Origin: Fen-1077 sp050014355 | Lineage (GTDB): Bacteria > Chloroflexota > Dehalococcoidia > Dehalococcoidales > RBG-16-60-22 | Direction: 5' to 3' | NCBI GenBank assembly: GCA_050014355.1 | Contig: JBEKDL010000009.1 | Location: 1 to 39,872, forward strand | Length of the DNA: 39,872 nucleotides | Position numbers and translations under genes: made by a program | The notes under the pieces: model-generated | What the model saw: the letters and a program-made list of their open reading frames with translations, nothing else | Databases searched by the model: none | Told to the model about the DNA's origin: nothing | Shown here: positions 31,467 to 39,624 of the stretch, piece after piece | Numbering within the stretch: the stretch's first letter is position 1 | Layout of the letters: each line of letters starts with the position of its first letter

Positions 31467-33197
31467 TCACGCCGGAATTACCGGCAGCACTATATGTGAC
31501 GCGCGCTTTTGGTCGTGGTACACCGTTTGCGCCGCAACGCGCGGGGACGCGTCTTCTCCTGGGTTAGCGCCGGTGTTGAGGTTCCTCGCCCACTTGGGGA
31601 AATTGCTGCTCGAAATCTCTAAGCGTATCCTGTGCCCGGCTTTGAACACATTGCTGGTGCCGCCCAGGTCGATATCATATTCGTATACTTCTTCCGGACG
31701 CAGCAACTCCGGGTCATCGGCTGAACGGCGGAAGCGCGCCCGCACAATGCCCTCGGCCACGTTATAAGCAGCGCTATCCGGCCAGACATCCACCATCTTG
31801 CCGGTAAAGTCCGTATCTACCGCCGAGGTGGCGGCATAAATCTTCAGCCTGACCGGGCCGGTGACCTCCAGGTCTTTTTCCAGCGTCGGGGTTGTATAGG
31901 CCAGAACATCGGGCCGGCTCTCCACTGCCCTCTGGTCGAAAGCGCCCATGCCCATTTCATTGGACGGCACCGGGTTTCTCGGGTCATACAGATAAGAGTC
32001 TGGTTGTTCATCACCGGGTAAGCTCGTGCCAAGGGCTCCGTTGCCGTCGCGCGTGTTGGCCTGCCCTCCGCTGTGTAGGTAATACTTACGATACTTCGTC
32101 CGGCTAAGCGGCCACTCGCCCTCATCGCGCCATGTGTTCGCCCCCATGACGAAGATGCGCACCGGTGGGTCTTTATCCACGCCGTTTTCTTTGCTTTTCA
32201 GCCAGCGGTCGAACCAGCGCAGGTGCTGGCCGGTGATATCGGCCATCACCCCGCTCGAGGCCAGTCCGAAGTCCAGTTGTCCGACGACGTTAAGCATGTC
32301 TGCCGAGTGTATCCATGGCCCGATGAGCAGCCGGTTCGCCGGCAGTTTGTCCGCTTTCCTATCTTCAAGCTTCCGGTAGTTGGCCAGAACCCCCGGCGTC
32401 ATCTCGGTATCGTACCAACCGGCGAAACTGAACACCGGGATGTCTATTTCATCCATGTTCAGCGCTTCGGCAGCCTGATTCCAATATTCTTTATCGTTAT
32501 GCGTCACGACATCACGGAAAGCAGGCATCATACCGAATTCATCGACTAATTTTGCCGCGGGAGCGTCTTTTACGGGCAGAATTTTGACCTGTTCCTTTAT
32601 AGCGTCGGTTAAAGCTATAATCCGCTTAAGATTAGCCATCATTTCCTGCGGGGGGAGGCTGCGGCGCATCAGCTCTCCCAGAGTACGCCCCAGGCACCAG
32701 CTTAGATGCACCTGGTGCTTAAAAGCATCACCTTTGAGCGAGTATGGAAAGGAGCGGGGAATATATAGTGTCATGCCCGGGCAAATAGCTTTCAGGTGGG
32801 GCGGTTGGGCGACCGCAGCCGCTAACTGCGTGTAACCGAAGTATGAGAAACCGTACATGCCGATGTTGCCATCGCACCAGGAAAGAGCCGCCACGCCTTC
32901 CACTGCATCGTAGCCGTCCTCAACTTCCTGCTTCCAGAAAAAAGCCTGGCCTTCCGAATCGCCCGTGCCGCGGACGTCCTGGATGACCACGGCGTAGCCG
33001 GCACGCGCTATTCTCTGGGGGTTCATGTAGCCTGCCCTGGTCGGGAATTGTAGATTTTTGTTGTAGGGGGTGCGGGTCAGGATAGCGGGATGTTTGCCGC
33101 TTTTGTCAGGTCGCCAGACGTCGGCATAGAGGACTGTGCCGTCCCTCATCTTTATCGGGACATTGATATCTAACCGGATAGCTTCCGCTGGCAGCAT
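31467..33197 (-). CDS. CocE/NonD family hydrolase
   Basis: An alpha/beta-hydrolase of 576 residues in the cocaine-esterase / X-prolyl dipeptidyl-peptidase S15 family. The start has KMRDGTVLYADVWRPD and the oxyanion region RTPYNK; the nucleophile is S118 in GFSYFG. The aspartate (TDFTGKMVDVWPD) and histidine (AGHRIRLEIS) regions follow, with a C-terminal jelly-roll domain. No signal peptide is present, so it acts in the cytoplasm on an ester or amide that is not known. The ATG has AGGAGG five bases upstream. It starts 47 bases after an acyl-CoA dehydrogenase and may be part of the same transcript. Confidence 0.88.
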   Translation of the reverse strand: MLPAEAIRLDINVPIKMRDGTVLYADVWRPDKSGKHPAILTRTPYNKNLQFPTRAGYMNPQRIARAGYAVVIQDVRGTGDSEGQAFFWKQEVEDGYDAVEGVAALSWCDGNIGMYGFSYFGYTQLAAAVAQPPHLKAICPGMTLYIPRSFPYSLKGDAFKHQVHLSWCLGRTLGELMRRSLPPQEMMANLKRIIALTDAIKEQVKILPVKDAPAAKLVDEFGMMPAFRDVVTHNDKEYWNQAAEALNMDEIDIPVFSFAGWYDTEMTPGVLANYRKLEDRKADKLPANRLLIGPWIHSADMLNVVGQLDFGLASSGVMADITGQHLRWFDRWLKSKENGVDKDPPVRIFVMGANTWRDEGEWPLSRTKYRKYYLHSGGQANTRDGNGALGTSLPGDEQPDSYLYDPRNPVPSNEMGMGAFDQRAVESRPDVLAYTTPTLEKDLEVTGPVRLKIYAATSAVDTDFTGKMVDVWPDSAAYNVAEGIVRARFRRSADDPELLRPEEVYEYDIDLGGTSNVFKAGHRIRLEISSSNFPKWARNLNTGANPGEDASPRVAAQTVYHDQKRASHIVLPVIPA

Positions 33198-33244
33198 AGT
33201 CCCTCCTGTTCCGATGAGCTATATCATCTCTCTTGACTGCGGTT

Positions 33245-34366
33245 TTACAGCGCCGCGAGTTTTTCCAGGTTAGCGTTTACATCCCCGAAGCTGAACTCAT
33301 AAGCGCGGGCGCGCTTGGTATAGTGATGGAGGATGTGGTCCTCCGTGAAGCCGATAGCGCCGTGGACCTGGTGGGCGGAGCTTACAATGCGCCGGCACGC
33401 CTGGCCTACCCACGCTTTAGCGATGGCTGCCTCACGCGCGGCAGGCAGGTTTTCGTTGATTCTCCAGGCCGCCTGGTACGTGGCGAACCTCGAACCTTCG
33501 AGGTCGATGAGCATATCCGCGCAGCGGTGCTGGATAGCCTGGAAAGCGCCGATGGGATGGCCGAAGGCTATTCTTTCTTTAGCGTACTCCAGCGAGATGT
33601 CCAGCGCTTTCCGTCCCACCCCGACCATTTCCGCGCAGCGGGCAACTGCCGCTTTCTGTATTATTTTCTCGATATGGGGCCAGGCTTTATCTACCGTACC
33701 CAGGATATTGGCAGCTGAAACTTTAACATTCTCGAAAACGACTTCGGCCTGCTTGTCCCCCGCGATTGTCTTTAGAGGTTTAACGGTAATTCCTGACGTC
33801 ATTGCGTCAACTATAAATAGAGTGATGCCGTTCTGCAGGTCTTTGGATTCCAAAGTACGCGCGGCGACGATTATATAATCGGCGTTTTGCGCGTCCGGCA
33901 CGAACAACTTGGTGCCATTTAATATAAAATCATTTCCTTTTTTCGCCGCCTTCATTTTGATTGCGTCAGCAGCGTATTTTCCAGATTGCTCCGGCAACGC
34001 CAGTGTAATAATCTTTTTACCCTCGGCGATTTTGGGCAGGAATTCTTTCTTTTGCGCTCCGTTACCAGCTTCTACGATAGCGCCGGCGCCAAGGACGACA
34101 GTGGCAAAAAATGGCGCGTTGAAACAGGCCCGCCCCATTTCTTCCAGCACGATGGTCAAATCGAGGAAATCACCCACCCCGCCGTAAGCCTCCGGGATGG
34201 CCAGGCCGGTAAGGTTCATTTCCGCGAGCTTTTTCCAGAGCTCCGGGGTGTAACCCTTATCATCTTTGACCATCGCTTTGAGGACTTTATCGGTGTACTC
34301 GCCGGCCAGGAAATCACGGGCCATAGTCTGCATCATTTCCTGCTGCTCGTTAAGGGCAAAATCCAC
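33245..34366 (-). CDS. Acyl-CoA dehydrogenase family protein (subunit without the usual catalytic motif)
   Basis: An FAD-dependent acyl-CoA dehydrogenase-fold protein of 373 residues: LAIPEAYGGVGDFLDLTIVLEEMGRA in the N-terminal domain, then LNGTKLFVPDAQNADYIIV, and ERIAFGHPIGAFQAIQHRCADM. The C-terminus is GAIGFTEDHILHHYTKRARA. The EGT motif that carries the catalytic glutamate in many dehydrogenases was not found. The second dehydrogenase, next door (31-base gap), has it as EAGTSEIDR. A pair like this fits the two-subunit dehydrogenases known from sterol side-chain degradation. The start is GTG with GGAGG six bases upstream. Codon use resembles most of the window. Confidence 0.88.
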   Translation of the reverse strand: MDFALNEQQEMMQTMARDFLAGEYTDKVLKAMVKDDKGYTPELWKKLAEMNLTGLAIPEAYGGVGDFLDLTIVLEEMGRACFNAPFFATVVLGAGAIVEAGNGAQKKEFLPKIAEGKKIITLALPEQSGKYAADAIKMKAAKKGNDFILNGTKLFVPDAQNADYIIVAARTLESKDLQNGITLFIVDAMTSGITVKPLKTIAGDKQAEVVFENVKVSAANILGTVDKAWPHIEKIIQKAAVARCAEMVGVGRKALDISLEYAKERIAFGHPIGAFQAIQHRCADMLIDLEGSRFATYQAAWRINENLPAAREAAIAKAWVGQACRRIVSSAHQVHGAIGFTEDHILHHYTKRARAYEFSFGDVNANLEKLAAL

Positions 34367-34397
34367 GTTCAGCCTCCGTTATGTCCAAATCACTTTT

Positions 34398-35576
34398 TTA
34401 GCGCAGGCGCGGCAGGCCGAGCCCCCGCTGCGCTATCACGTCGCGGTCAATTTCCGATGTGCCGGCTTCCATGCTGTGACCAAACGAACGCAAATAGCAG
34501 GAAGATATGCGTCCGTATAAAGGCGCCAGAGAAGAGGTATCGGACAGGAGTCCATAATGTTTAAAGACATTCATCCCGAATTCAGCCACATGTTGAATAG
34601 ATTCAAAGCCGAGCAATTTACACATGGCGGCTTCATAGTTGAGAACTTTTCCCTGAGACTGCATCCAGGTTACATGATAATGGGTGAGACGGGTGACTTC
34701 ACATTCAACGACTAATTCTGCCATCCGTCTTTTATTTTCAGCATCCAGGATATCCAGTTCTCGGGCATACTCCACGATATCATTAAGCAGCGTTCCGGCA
34801 ATGGCATAACCCAGGTCTGAAGTGCGTTCATAGTCCAGTAAAGCCATGGCCACATACCAGCCTCGATTCACACCATCCACGATATTTTCTTTCGGAATGC
34901 GGACATCATCGAAAAACACTTCGTTAAAATCATGATGACCGGCCATGTTGATAATAGGGTTTACCGTGATACCCGGGGTACGCATATCGACCAGGAAAAA
35001 TGTGAGACCTCGGTAATTGGGCTGGGCCTGTCGGTCAGTCCGGGCCAAGAGGAACGTCCAATCTGCAAAATGAGCATAGGTGGTCCAGATCTTCTGCCCA
35101 TTCGCCACGAAGCAATCGCCTTCCTCTCTGGCAAAGGTCTCCAGGGATGCCAGGTCGGAACCGTGACCGGGTTCGCTAAGACACTCACACCACATGACCT
35201 TGCCCGAAGCAATCCCCGGCAGATAGCGTTTCTTAAGTGCATCCGAACCTTTAAGCAGGATAGCTGGAGCGACGAAGTCCACCGACAGTGAATGATAGCC
35301 CGGGCAGTGATGTTTAGCCAGCTCTTCTCGGAGAATCAGGCGATAAAAGGGAGATAATCCCTGACCGCCGTATTCTTTGGGCCAATGCAAGGATAGCCAG
35401 CCTCGGGCACCCAGTTTCTGCGCCATATCCCGATGGATGGCAATCCAGTTTTCCTGGCCGGACATATCAAAGAAGCTGACCTTCCTTTTCTGCCATTCCT
35501 GTGGTCCTTCTTTATCCAGGAAATCCGAGACTTCCACACGGAAAGCTTCTTCTTCGGGAGTAAATTTAAAGTCCAA
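34398..35576 (-). CDS. Acyl-CoA dehydrogenase (catalytic-type subunit)
   Basis: A 392-residue FAD enzyme oxidising the alpha-beta bond of acyl-CoA and passing electrons to ETF. SLHWPKEYGGQGLSPF, CLSEPGHGSDLASL, GQKIWTTYAHFADW and the C-terminal EAGTSEIDRDVIAQRGLGLPR (presumed catalytic glutamate) are clear. The start is TTG with AAGGAG six bases upstream. It lies 11 bases after the fused dehydrogenase/hydratase gene. Third codon positions look more AT-rich than in that gene, but less so than in the thiolase. The acyl substrate is unknown; a bulky or branched chain is suggested by the neighbours. Confidence 0.9.
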   Translation of the reverse strand: MDFKFTPEEEAFRVEVSDFLDKEGPQEWQKRKVSFFDMSGQENWIAIHRDMAQKLGARGWLSLHWPKEYGGQGLSPFYRLILREELAKHHCPGYHSLSVDFVAPAILLKGSDALKKRYLPGIASGKVMWCECLSEPGHGSDLASLETFAREEGDCFVANGQKIWTTYAHFADWTFLLARTDRQAQPNYRGLTFFLVDMRTPGITVNPIINMAGHHDFNEVFFDDVRIPKENIVDGVNRGWYVAMALLDYERTSDLGYAIAGTLLNDIVEYARELDILDAENKRRMAELVVECEVTRLTHYHVTWMQSQGKVLNYEAAMCKLLGFESIQHVAEFGMNVFKHYGLLSDTSSLAPLYGRISSCYLRSFGHSMEAGTSEIDRDVIAQRGLGLPRLR

Positions 35577-35587
35577 GGGGGTACTCC

Positions 35588-37576
35588 TTACTTGCCGGTG
35601 AATTTAGGCGGCCGGCGGTAGTTCATCGAGGTCAGGCCTTCGTTGAGGTCTTTGGTCATGGCGATATCCCCCGATAAGGCGGCCTCCAGGTAAAGCGCCG
35701 CGCGCTGGTCAGCCTGGGCGCCGTAATATAAAAGGCCCTTGGCGAATTTTTGCGCCAGCGGTGCGCCGTTAGCCAGCCTGCCGGCGATTTCATCTACCAG
35801 CGCGTTAAATTTATCCGGCTCGGCGATGAAATTGACCAGCCCCCAGGTAAGCGCTTTATCCGCCATGACAGGGTCGGCGAGCAGTATCATCTCGCGGGCG
35901 CGCGCCCAGCCGATTAAGCGTCCCAGGCGCTGTGTGCCGCCGGCCCCGGGCAAAAGACCCAGCGTAATTTCCGGCAGGCGCAGCTGCGCTTTAGTGTTCA
36001 TAATCCTGATGTCGCAGGAAAGCGCCAGCTCCAGCCCGCCGCCCATGGCCGCGCCGTTGATAGCGGCAATGACGGGTTTGGCCAATGTCTCGATACGGGT
36101 AAAGACATCGTGCGGGGCCTCGCTGAAGTTGAAGGCGTCGTCAACCTTGCCGGTGGCGAAGGCGGATACATCCGCACCGCCGCAGAAGTTAGTTCCCGCG
36201 CCGGTGATAACGATGGATTGCACAGCGGGGTTCTTTTCCAGCTCGCCCAGCGCCTTGTTCAGCTCGGACATCATATCCGCGTTGAAAGCGTTGGCACGGT
36301 TGGTACGGTTGAGGATTAGTTTGGCGACTTTTGTTTTTGTATTGATATCCAGCTTGACGAACTCGTATTCACCGATACCATAGGTGTAAAATCCTTCCCC
36401 GGTCTTACGTCCCAATTTCCCCTGCTTGACAAGTTTCGTTAATACGGAAGAGGGTTTGTACCTGTCTTCCTTGTTGTATTTTTCATAAAGCCTGTTAAGC
36501 TCGTTGACGACTATATCGATACCGGTGCTATCGGCCATGCGCAGGATGCCCCGCGGGTAGTTCAGCCCGAGGAGCACCGCCGTATCTATTTCTTCACGGG
36601 TGGTGGCGTCCATCTCGATGAGCTTGGCGGCCTCGTTAACCGCGGTAGCCAGCACGCGGATGGGGTCGAAGCCGACGCCCGCGTTCATAGGCAGCTCGTT
36701 GGTCTTGCCGCCCGTCCAGTCATAATAGCCTTTACCGGTCTTCTTCCCCCAGTTCTTTTCTTTGAATAATTTGGCGAGAATCGGGGCGGGACCGTAGCTC
36801 TTGCCCATCGTCTCCCCGAAATACTCCATCACATGGAACTGCGTGTCCACCGAGCCGCCGCCCAGCGTATCCTGGAGCTCGAGCATGCCCATGGGCATCC
36901 CCAGCTTATATTTAATCGCCGAGTCTATTTCCATAGCGCTCTTGCCTTCGCCCTGGGCCAGCGCCCAGTCAGCCTCGTTGCACATGTTGCAGAAAATCCG
37001 GTTGGCGACAAAGCCCGGCACATCTTTAACATGGACGACATCCCGTCCCATAGCGACAGCGACCTTTTCCGCCACGTTGATGGCTTCTTTGTTGGTCTTT
37101 TCGCCATGCACGATTTCCAGCAGTGTCATGCGGCTGGGAGGGTTGAAATAGTGCGTCCCGACGACCAGTTCCGGTTTTTTTGCGGCTTTAGACATCTCAG
37201 CGATGCTTAAAGATGAAGTATTGGTGGCGAAAACGCAGTCGTCCGGGCAGAGGGCAGTGGCTTCTTTGAGGACTGATTTCTTTAAGTCCATGATTTCCGG
37301 CACGGCTTCGATGATAATATCCGCGTCTTTGACGGCTTCTTTCACATCGATGAGGAATTTCAAGTGACCGAAGACAGCTTTTTTCTTGTCCTCGGTAAAG
37401 TTACCGCGCTTGATACGCTTGTCGTATATCTCGGTAATTGTCTGGCGGCCGCGCTCCAGGAACCTCTCTTCGATGTCCCTGACCTTAACGTTGTAACCGG
37501 CTTCCGCCGCCAGCGCGGCTATCTGCGCGCCCATTGCCCCCGCCCCGAGCACTGTGACGTTCTTTATCTCTTTCAT
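35588..37576 (-). CDS. Bifunctional 3-hydroxyacyl-CoA dehydrogenase / enoyl-CoA hydratase
   Basis: A 662-residue fusion with the dehydrogenase first and the hydratase last, the reverse of E. coli FadB. The NAD site is GAGAMG (11-16) and the dehydrogenase histidine is H142 in GTHYFNPPSR; a second helical repeat ends with GEGFYTYG near 395. The hydratase (about 402-662) keeps both glutamates, E516 in GGGLELALSCD and E536 in LPEITLGLLPGAGGTQRL, 20 residues apart as in rat hydratase. It catalyses the middle two steps of beta-oxidation. Fusions in this order occur in archaea and other anaerobes. SD AGGGG lies before the ATG; codons look native. Confidence 0.93.
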   Translation of the reverse strand: MKEIKNVTVLGAGAMGAQIAALAAEAGYNVKVRDIEERFLERGRQTITEIYDKRIKRGNFTEDKKKAVFGHLKFLIDVKEAVKDADIIIEAVPEIMDLKKSVLKEATALCPDDCVFATNTSSLSIAEMSKAAKKPELVVGTHYFNPPSRMTLLEIVHGEKTNKEAINVAEKVAVAMGRDVVHVKDVPGFVANRIFCNMCNEADWALAQGEGKSAMEIDSAIKYKLGMPMGMLELQDTLGGGSVDTQFHVMEYFGETMGKSYGPAPILAKLFKEKNWGKKTGKGYYDWTGGKTNELPMNAGVGFDPIRVLATAVNEAAKLIEMDATTREEIDTAVLLGLNYPRGILRMADSTGIDIVVNELNRLYEKYNKEDRYKPSSVLTKLVKQGKLGRKTGEGFYTYGIGEYEFVKLDINTKTKVAKLILNRTNRANAFNADMMSELNKALGELEKNPAVQSIVITGAGTNFCGGADVSAFATGKVDDAFNFSEAPHDVFTRIETLAKPVIAAINGAAMGGGLELALSCDIRIMNTKAQLRLPEITLGLLPGAGGTQRLGRLIGWARAREMILLADPVMADKALTWGLVNFIAEPDKFNALVDEIAGRLANGAPLAQKFAKGLLYYGAQADQRAALYLEAALSGDIAMTKDLNEGLTSMNYRRPPKFTGK

Positions 37577-37617
37577 CTGTCAGCCCCTTTTTCGTTCTTT
37601 AACCCGGTCTCCGGCGC

Positions 37618-38133
37618 CTATTTCTTCACCGGCTCGAAAGCGTAGTAGACCCGGTCGCATATTTTACTTTCTTTCTTGACGTCCATGGGGTGGGCGGCTA
37701 CCTCGAAGGTGACGAATTGGACCTCATCTCCGATTTTCAACTGTCCGGCCTGGCAATTGATAATACGAACCAGAAGGTGCTTCAGGGGATGGGCTTTATC
37801 GAAGCCCAGCCAAGCAATAATCAGTGGAACATCGAAGCCTGCCGGAGCGCCGGCCAGGGTTTCGGTCAGGCAGACCACTTTAGCGGTCTTAGGCAGATCG
37901 ATCCATTCCAGTTCGTCCGACCAGCAATTGGGACAGGCCACGCCGGGCGGATAAGAAATATGACCGCATTTCTTGCATTTGGTAGTAGTCCAGCGACCTT
38001 GCTTCATATTATCATAAAACGGGTAAATCCGGTTCAATTCCGGATCCTCCAGAGGCCACATATCCAATACCAGGCTATATTTACCATCCAGATGGGGGAT
38101 GCCAAAAATTTGAGCTGACTTTAATTCTGCCAT
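37618..38133 (-). CDS. DUF35 zinc-ribbon/OB-fold protein, thiolase partner
   Basis: A 171-residue protein with an N-terminal helix, a rubredoxin-like zinc ribbon with four cysteines (C53, C56, C67, C70, in CKKCG and CPNC), and a C-terminal OB-fold domain. DUF35 proteins bind thiolases or thiolase-like aldolases and help channel CoA intermediates; known cases are the archaeal HMG-CoA pathway complex and the actinobacterial ChsH2-Ltp2 retro-aldolase. It lies 56 bases downstream of a thiolase gene, so the two likely form a complex. The ATG has AGGAG at six bases. Codon use is moderately AT-rich. Confidence 0.88.
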   Translation of the reverse strand: MAELKSAQIFGIPHLDGKYSLVLDMWPLEDPELNRIYPFYDNMKQGRWTTTKCKKCGHISYPPGVACPNCWSDELEWIDLPKTAKVVCLTETLAGAPAGFDVPLIIAWLGFDKAHPLKHLLVRIINCQAGQLKIGDEVQFVTFEVAAHPMDVKKESKICDRVYYAFEPVKK

Positions 38134-38189
38134 TTTGTTCTCCTAAAATTATTTTTTGATCCAACTATTGATTTCCTAAAGTTGGGCTA

Positions 38190-39383
38190 TTATTTGACCG
38201 GCTCAGTGCCATAGATAACGACGGTATGCTGGGCGCAAACACCACTTAAGTTATGGGTCAGCCCAAACTTGGCATTTTTAACCTGATTGAGAGCCCGTCC
38301 CTGAAGCTGCTTACAGATTTCTACTGCCTGACGGGCGCCGGTAGCTCCGTAAGGATGGCCTACTGTCAGGAGACCGCCATCGGTATTAATGGGAGTTTGG
38401 CCATCTACTTTAACCTGTCCGGAGGCGATAAAAGCCCCGCCTTCACCCTTCTTGCAGAAACCTAACTCTTCGACCTCGATAATCTCGGAGATGGTAAAGC
38501 AATCGTGGGTCTGAGCCACATCGATATCTTTAGGAGTGAGTTTAGCGGCTTTAAAAGCAACCTCACCGGCCTTCTTGAGGTGAGGCCAATCCGCCAGGGT
38601 TTCCCCGGGCCAACCGGCTGACATGCCATGAGCTGCAACTTGTCCCGTTCCACGAATATAGACCAACGGCCTGTTAGTCATGGCTTTGGCTCTTTCTTCG
38701 GAGGCAATGATTATGGCTGACGCACCATCGGTTACCGGACAGCAATCATTCAGGCCGAAGGGGTCGCAGACGGTACGAGCGGTTAGGTATTCATCGAGAG
38801 AAAGGCTCTTCCCGCCGAACTGTGCGTTGGGGTTATTGAACCCGTAGGCATAGTTAGTGACAGCCACAGCCCCCATCTGCTCTTTGGTGGTCCCGTATTT
38901 TTTCATATGGGCCTGGGCTATCATCCCAAAGAAAGGAGGCGGTACGGCCAATCCCATGGCGGAATCCCAATCATGATCGTTGGTCATGAGGTTTATATAG
39001 ACACTTTCCCATCGCTGTGGCATGTTCAGTTTCTCAGCCCCAGTGACTAAGACCACATCAGAGATTCCGCTCTCTACGAGTCCAGTGGCCAAAATAATAG
39101 CTGTATTTGATCCCGCACATAGGGTATCAACTCTTACGCAAATAGAGCTGGGTTTAATTCCTAGCCTATGGGCTACGATAGGCGCCGTATTTAAAGAGTT
39201 GGAATTTCTCCCTGCTGTAGTAGATGCAAAAATCAGGCCATCAATATCCTTTGGCTGTAGTCCCGGGATGTCCTTAGACATCGCAATAGTAGCTTCCTGC
39301 AGCATATCAAAAATAGTTGCTGCTCTTACCCCGAATTTACTCGTTCCCCCACCAACGATGCACGCTCTTTTTATTTGTGGCAT
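38190..39383 (-). CDS. Thiolase family protein (SCP2-type), probable acyl-CoA C-acetyltransferase
   Basis: A 397-residue protein of the SCP2-thiolase group. The nucleophile is C89 in VDTLCAGSNTAI, the first histidine H293 in THDCFTISE, and the second H343 in VGHPYGATGARQ; a cysteine, C383, lies in the C-terminal loop HNLSGVCAQH. All four candidate catalytic positions are occupied, so real thiolytic cleavage is more likely than the Cys-independent aldolase role of Ltp2. The ATG has GAGGAG six bases upstream. It is the first gene of the minus-strand beta-oxidation set, with DUF35 next. Its codons are much more AT-rich than those of the fused dehydrogenase/hydratase gene, which suggests recent arrival. 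Confidence 0.9.
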   Translation of the reverse strand: MPQIKRACIVGGGTSKFGVRAATIFDMLQEATIAMSKDIPGLQPKDIDGLIFASTTAGRNSNSLNTAPIVAHRLGIKPSSICVRVDTLCAGSNTAIILATGLVESGISDVVLVTGAEKLNMPQRWESVYINLMTNDHDWDSAMGLAVPPPFFGMIAQAHMKKYGTTKEQMGAVAVTNYAYGFNNPNAQFGGKSLSLDEYLTARTVCDPFGLNDCCPVTDGASAIIIASEERAKAMTNRPLVYIRGTGQVAAHGMSAGWPGETLADWPHLKKAGEVAFKAAKLTPKDIDVAQTHDCFTISEIIEVEELGFCKKGEGGAFIASGQVKVDGQTPINTDGGLLTVGHPYGATGARQAVEICKQLQGRALNQVKNAKFGLTHNLSGVCAQHTVVIYGTEPVK

Positions 39384-39432
39384 TGAAATCTCCTCTATTC
39401 CACAATTAATTTCATATATCTATTGAGGGAAA

Positions 39433-39486
39433 TTACTGATTGAAATATTTTTGCCAAAAGCCGCCTCCACCTTTACCGCCCTGCAT
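39433..39486 (-). CDS. Possible 17-residue glycine-rich leader peptide upstream of the thiolase
   Basis: On the minus strand an ATG at 39484-39486 opens a frame for MQGGKGGGGFWQKYFNQ, ending at TAA 39433-39435. AGGTG lies five bases before the ATG, and a good promoter (39501-39529) would start the message only about nine bases before it. The thiolase starts 49 bases after its stop. It could be a micropeptide or a regulatory leader ORF. It is too short to judge by composition alone. Confidence 0.35.
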   Translation of the reverse strand: MQGGKGGGGFWQKYFNQ

Positions 39487-39500
39487 TTCACACCTATATA

Positions 39501-39529
39501 ATCATAGCAAAAAACACCGCCTATCGCAA
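39501..39529 (-). promoter_or_regulatory. Promoter of the thiolase / beta-oxidation genes
   Basis: On the minus strand TTGCGA (39524-39529) and TATGAT (39501-39506) have a 17-base spacer. The predicted start near 39495 gives a leader of about 110 bases before the thiolase ATG, enough for the small peptide frame. Confidence 0.6.
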
Positions 39530-39560
39530 GACAATTGTTTTACGCAAATTGATACATCTC

Positions 39561-39589
39561 TTGCTTTTAAACCATAAACAGGCTAAACT
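39561..39589 (+). promoter_or_regulatory. Promoter of the NTF2/SnoaL-like gene
   Basis: TTGCTT (39561-39566) and TAAACT (39584-39589) are 17 bases apart, with a predicted start near 39596, about 29 bases before the ATG. It is divergent from the thiolase promoter, 31 bases away. Confidence 0.6.
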
Positions 39590-39624
39590 CTCGCATAACC
39601 TTATTCTGGGGAGGTCAAACAGAA

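Noticed and set aside
38190..39383. Calling the thiolase an Ltp2-type retro-aldolase
   Set aside because: C89, H293 and H343 are all present, which fits thiolysis; the DUF35 partner alone does not prove an aldolase.
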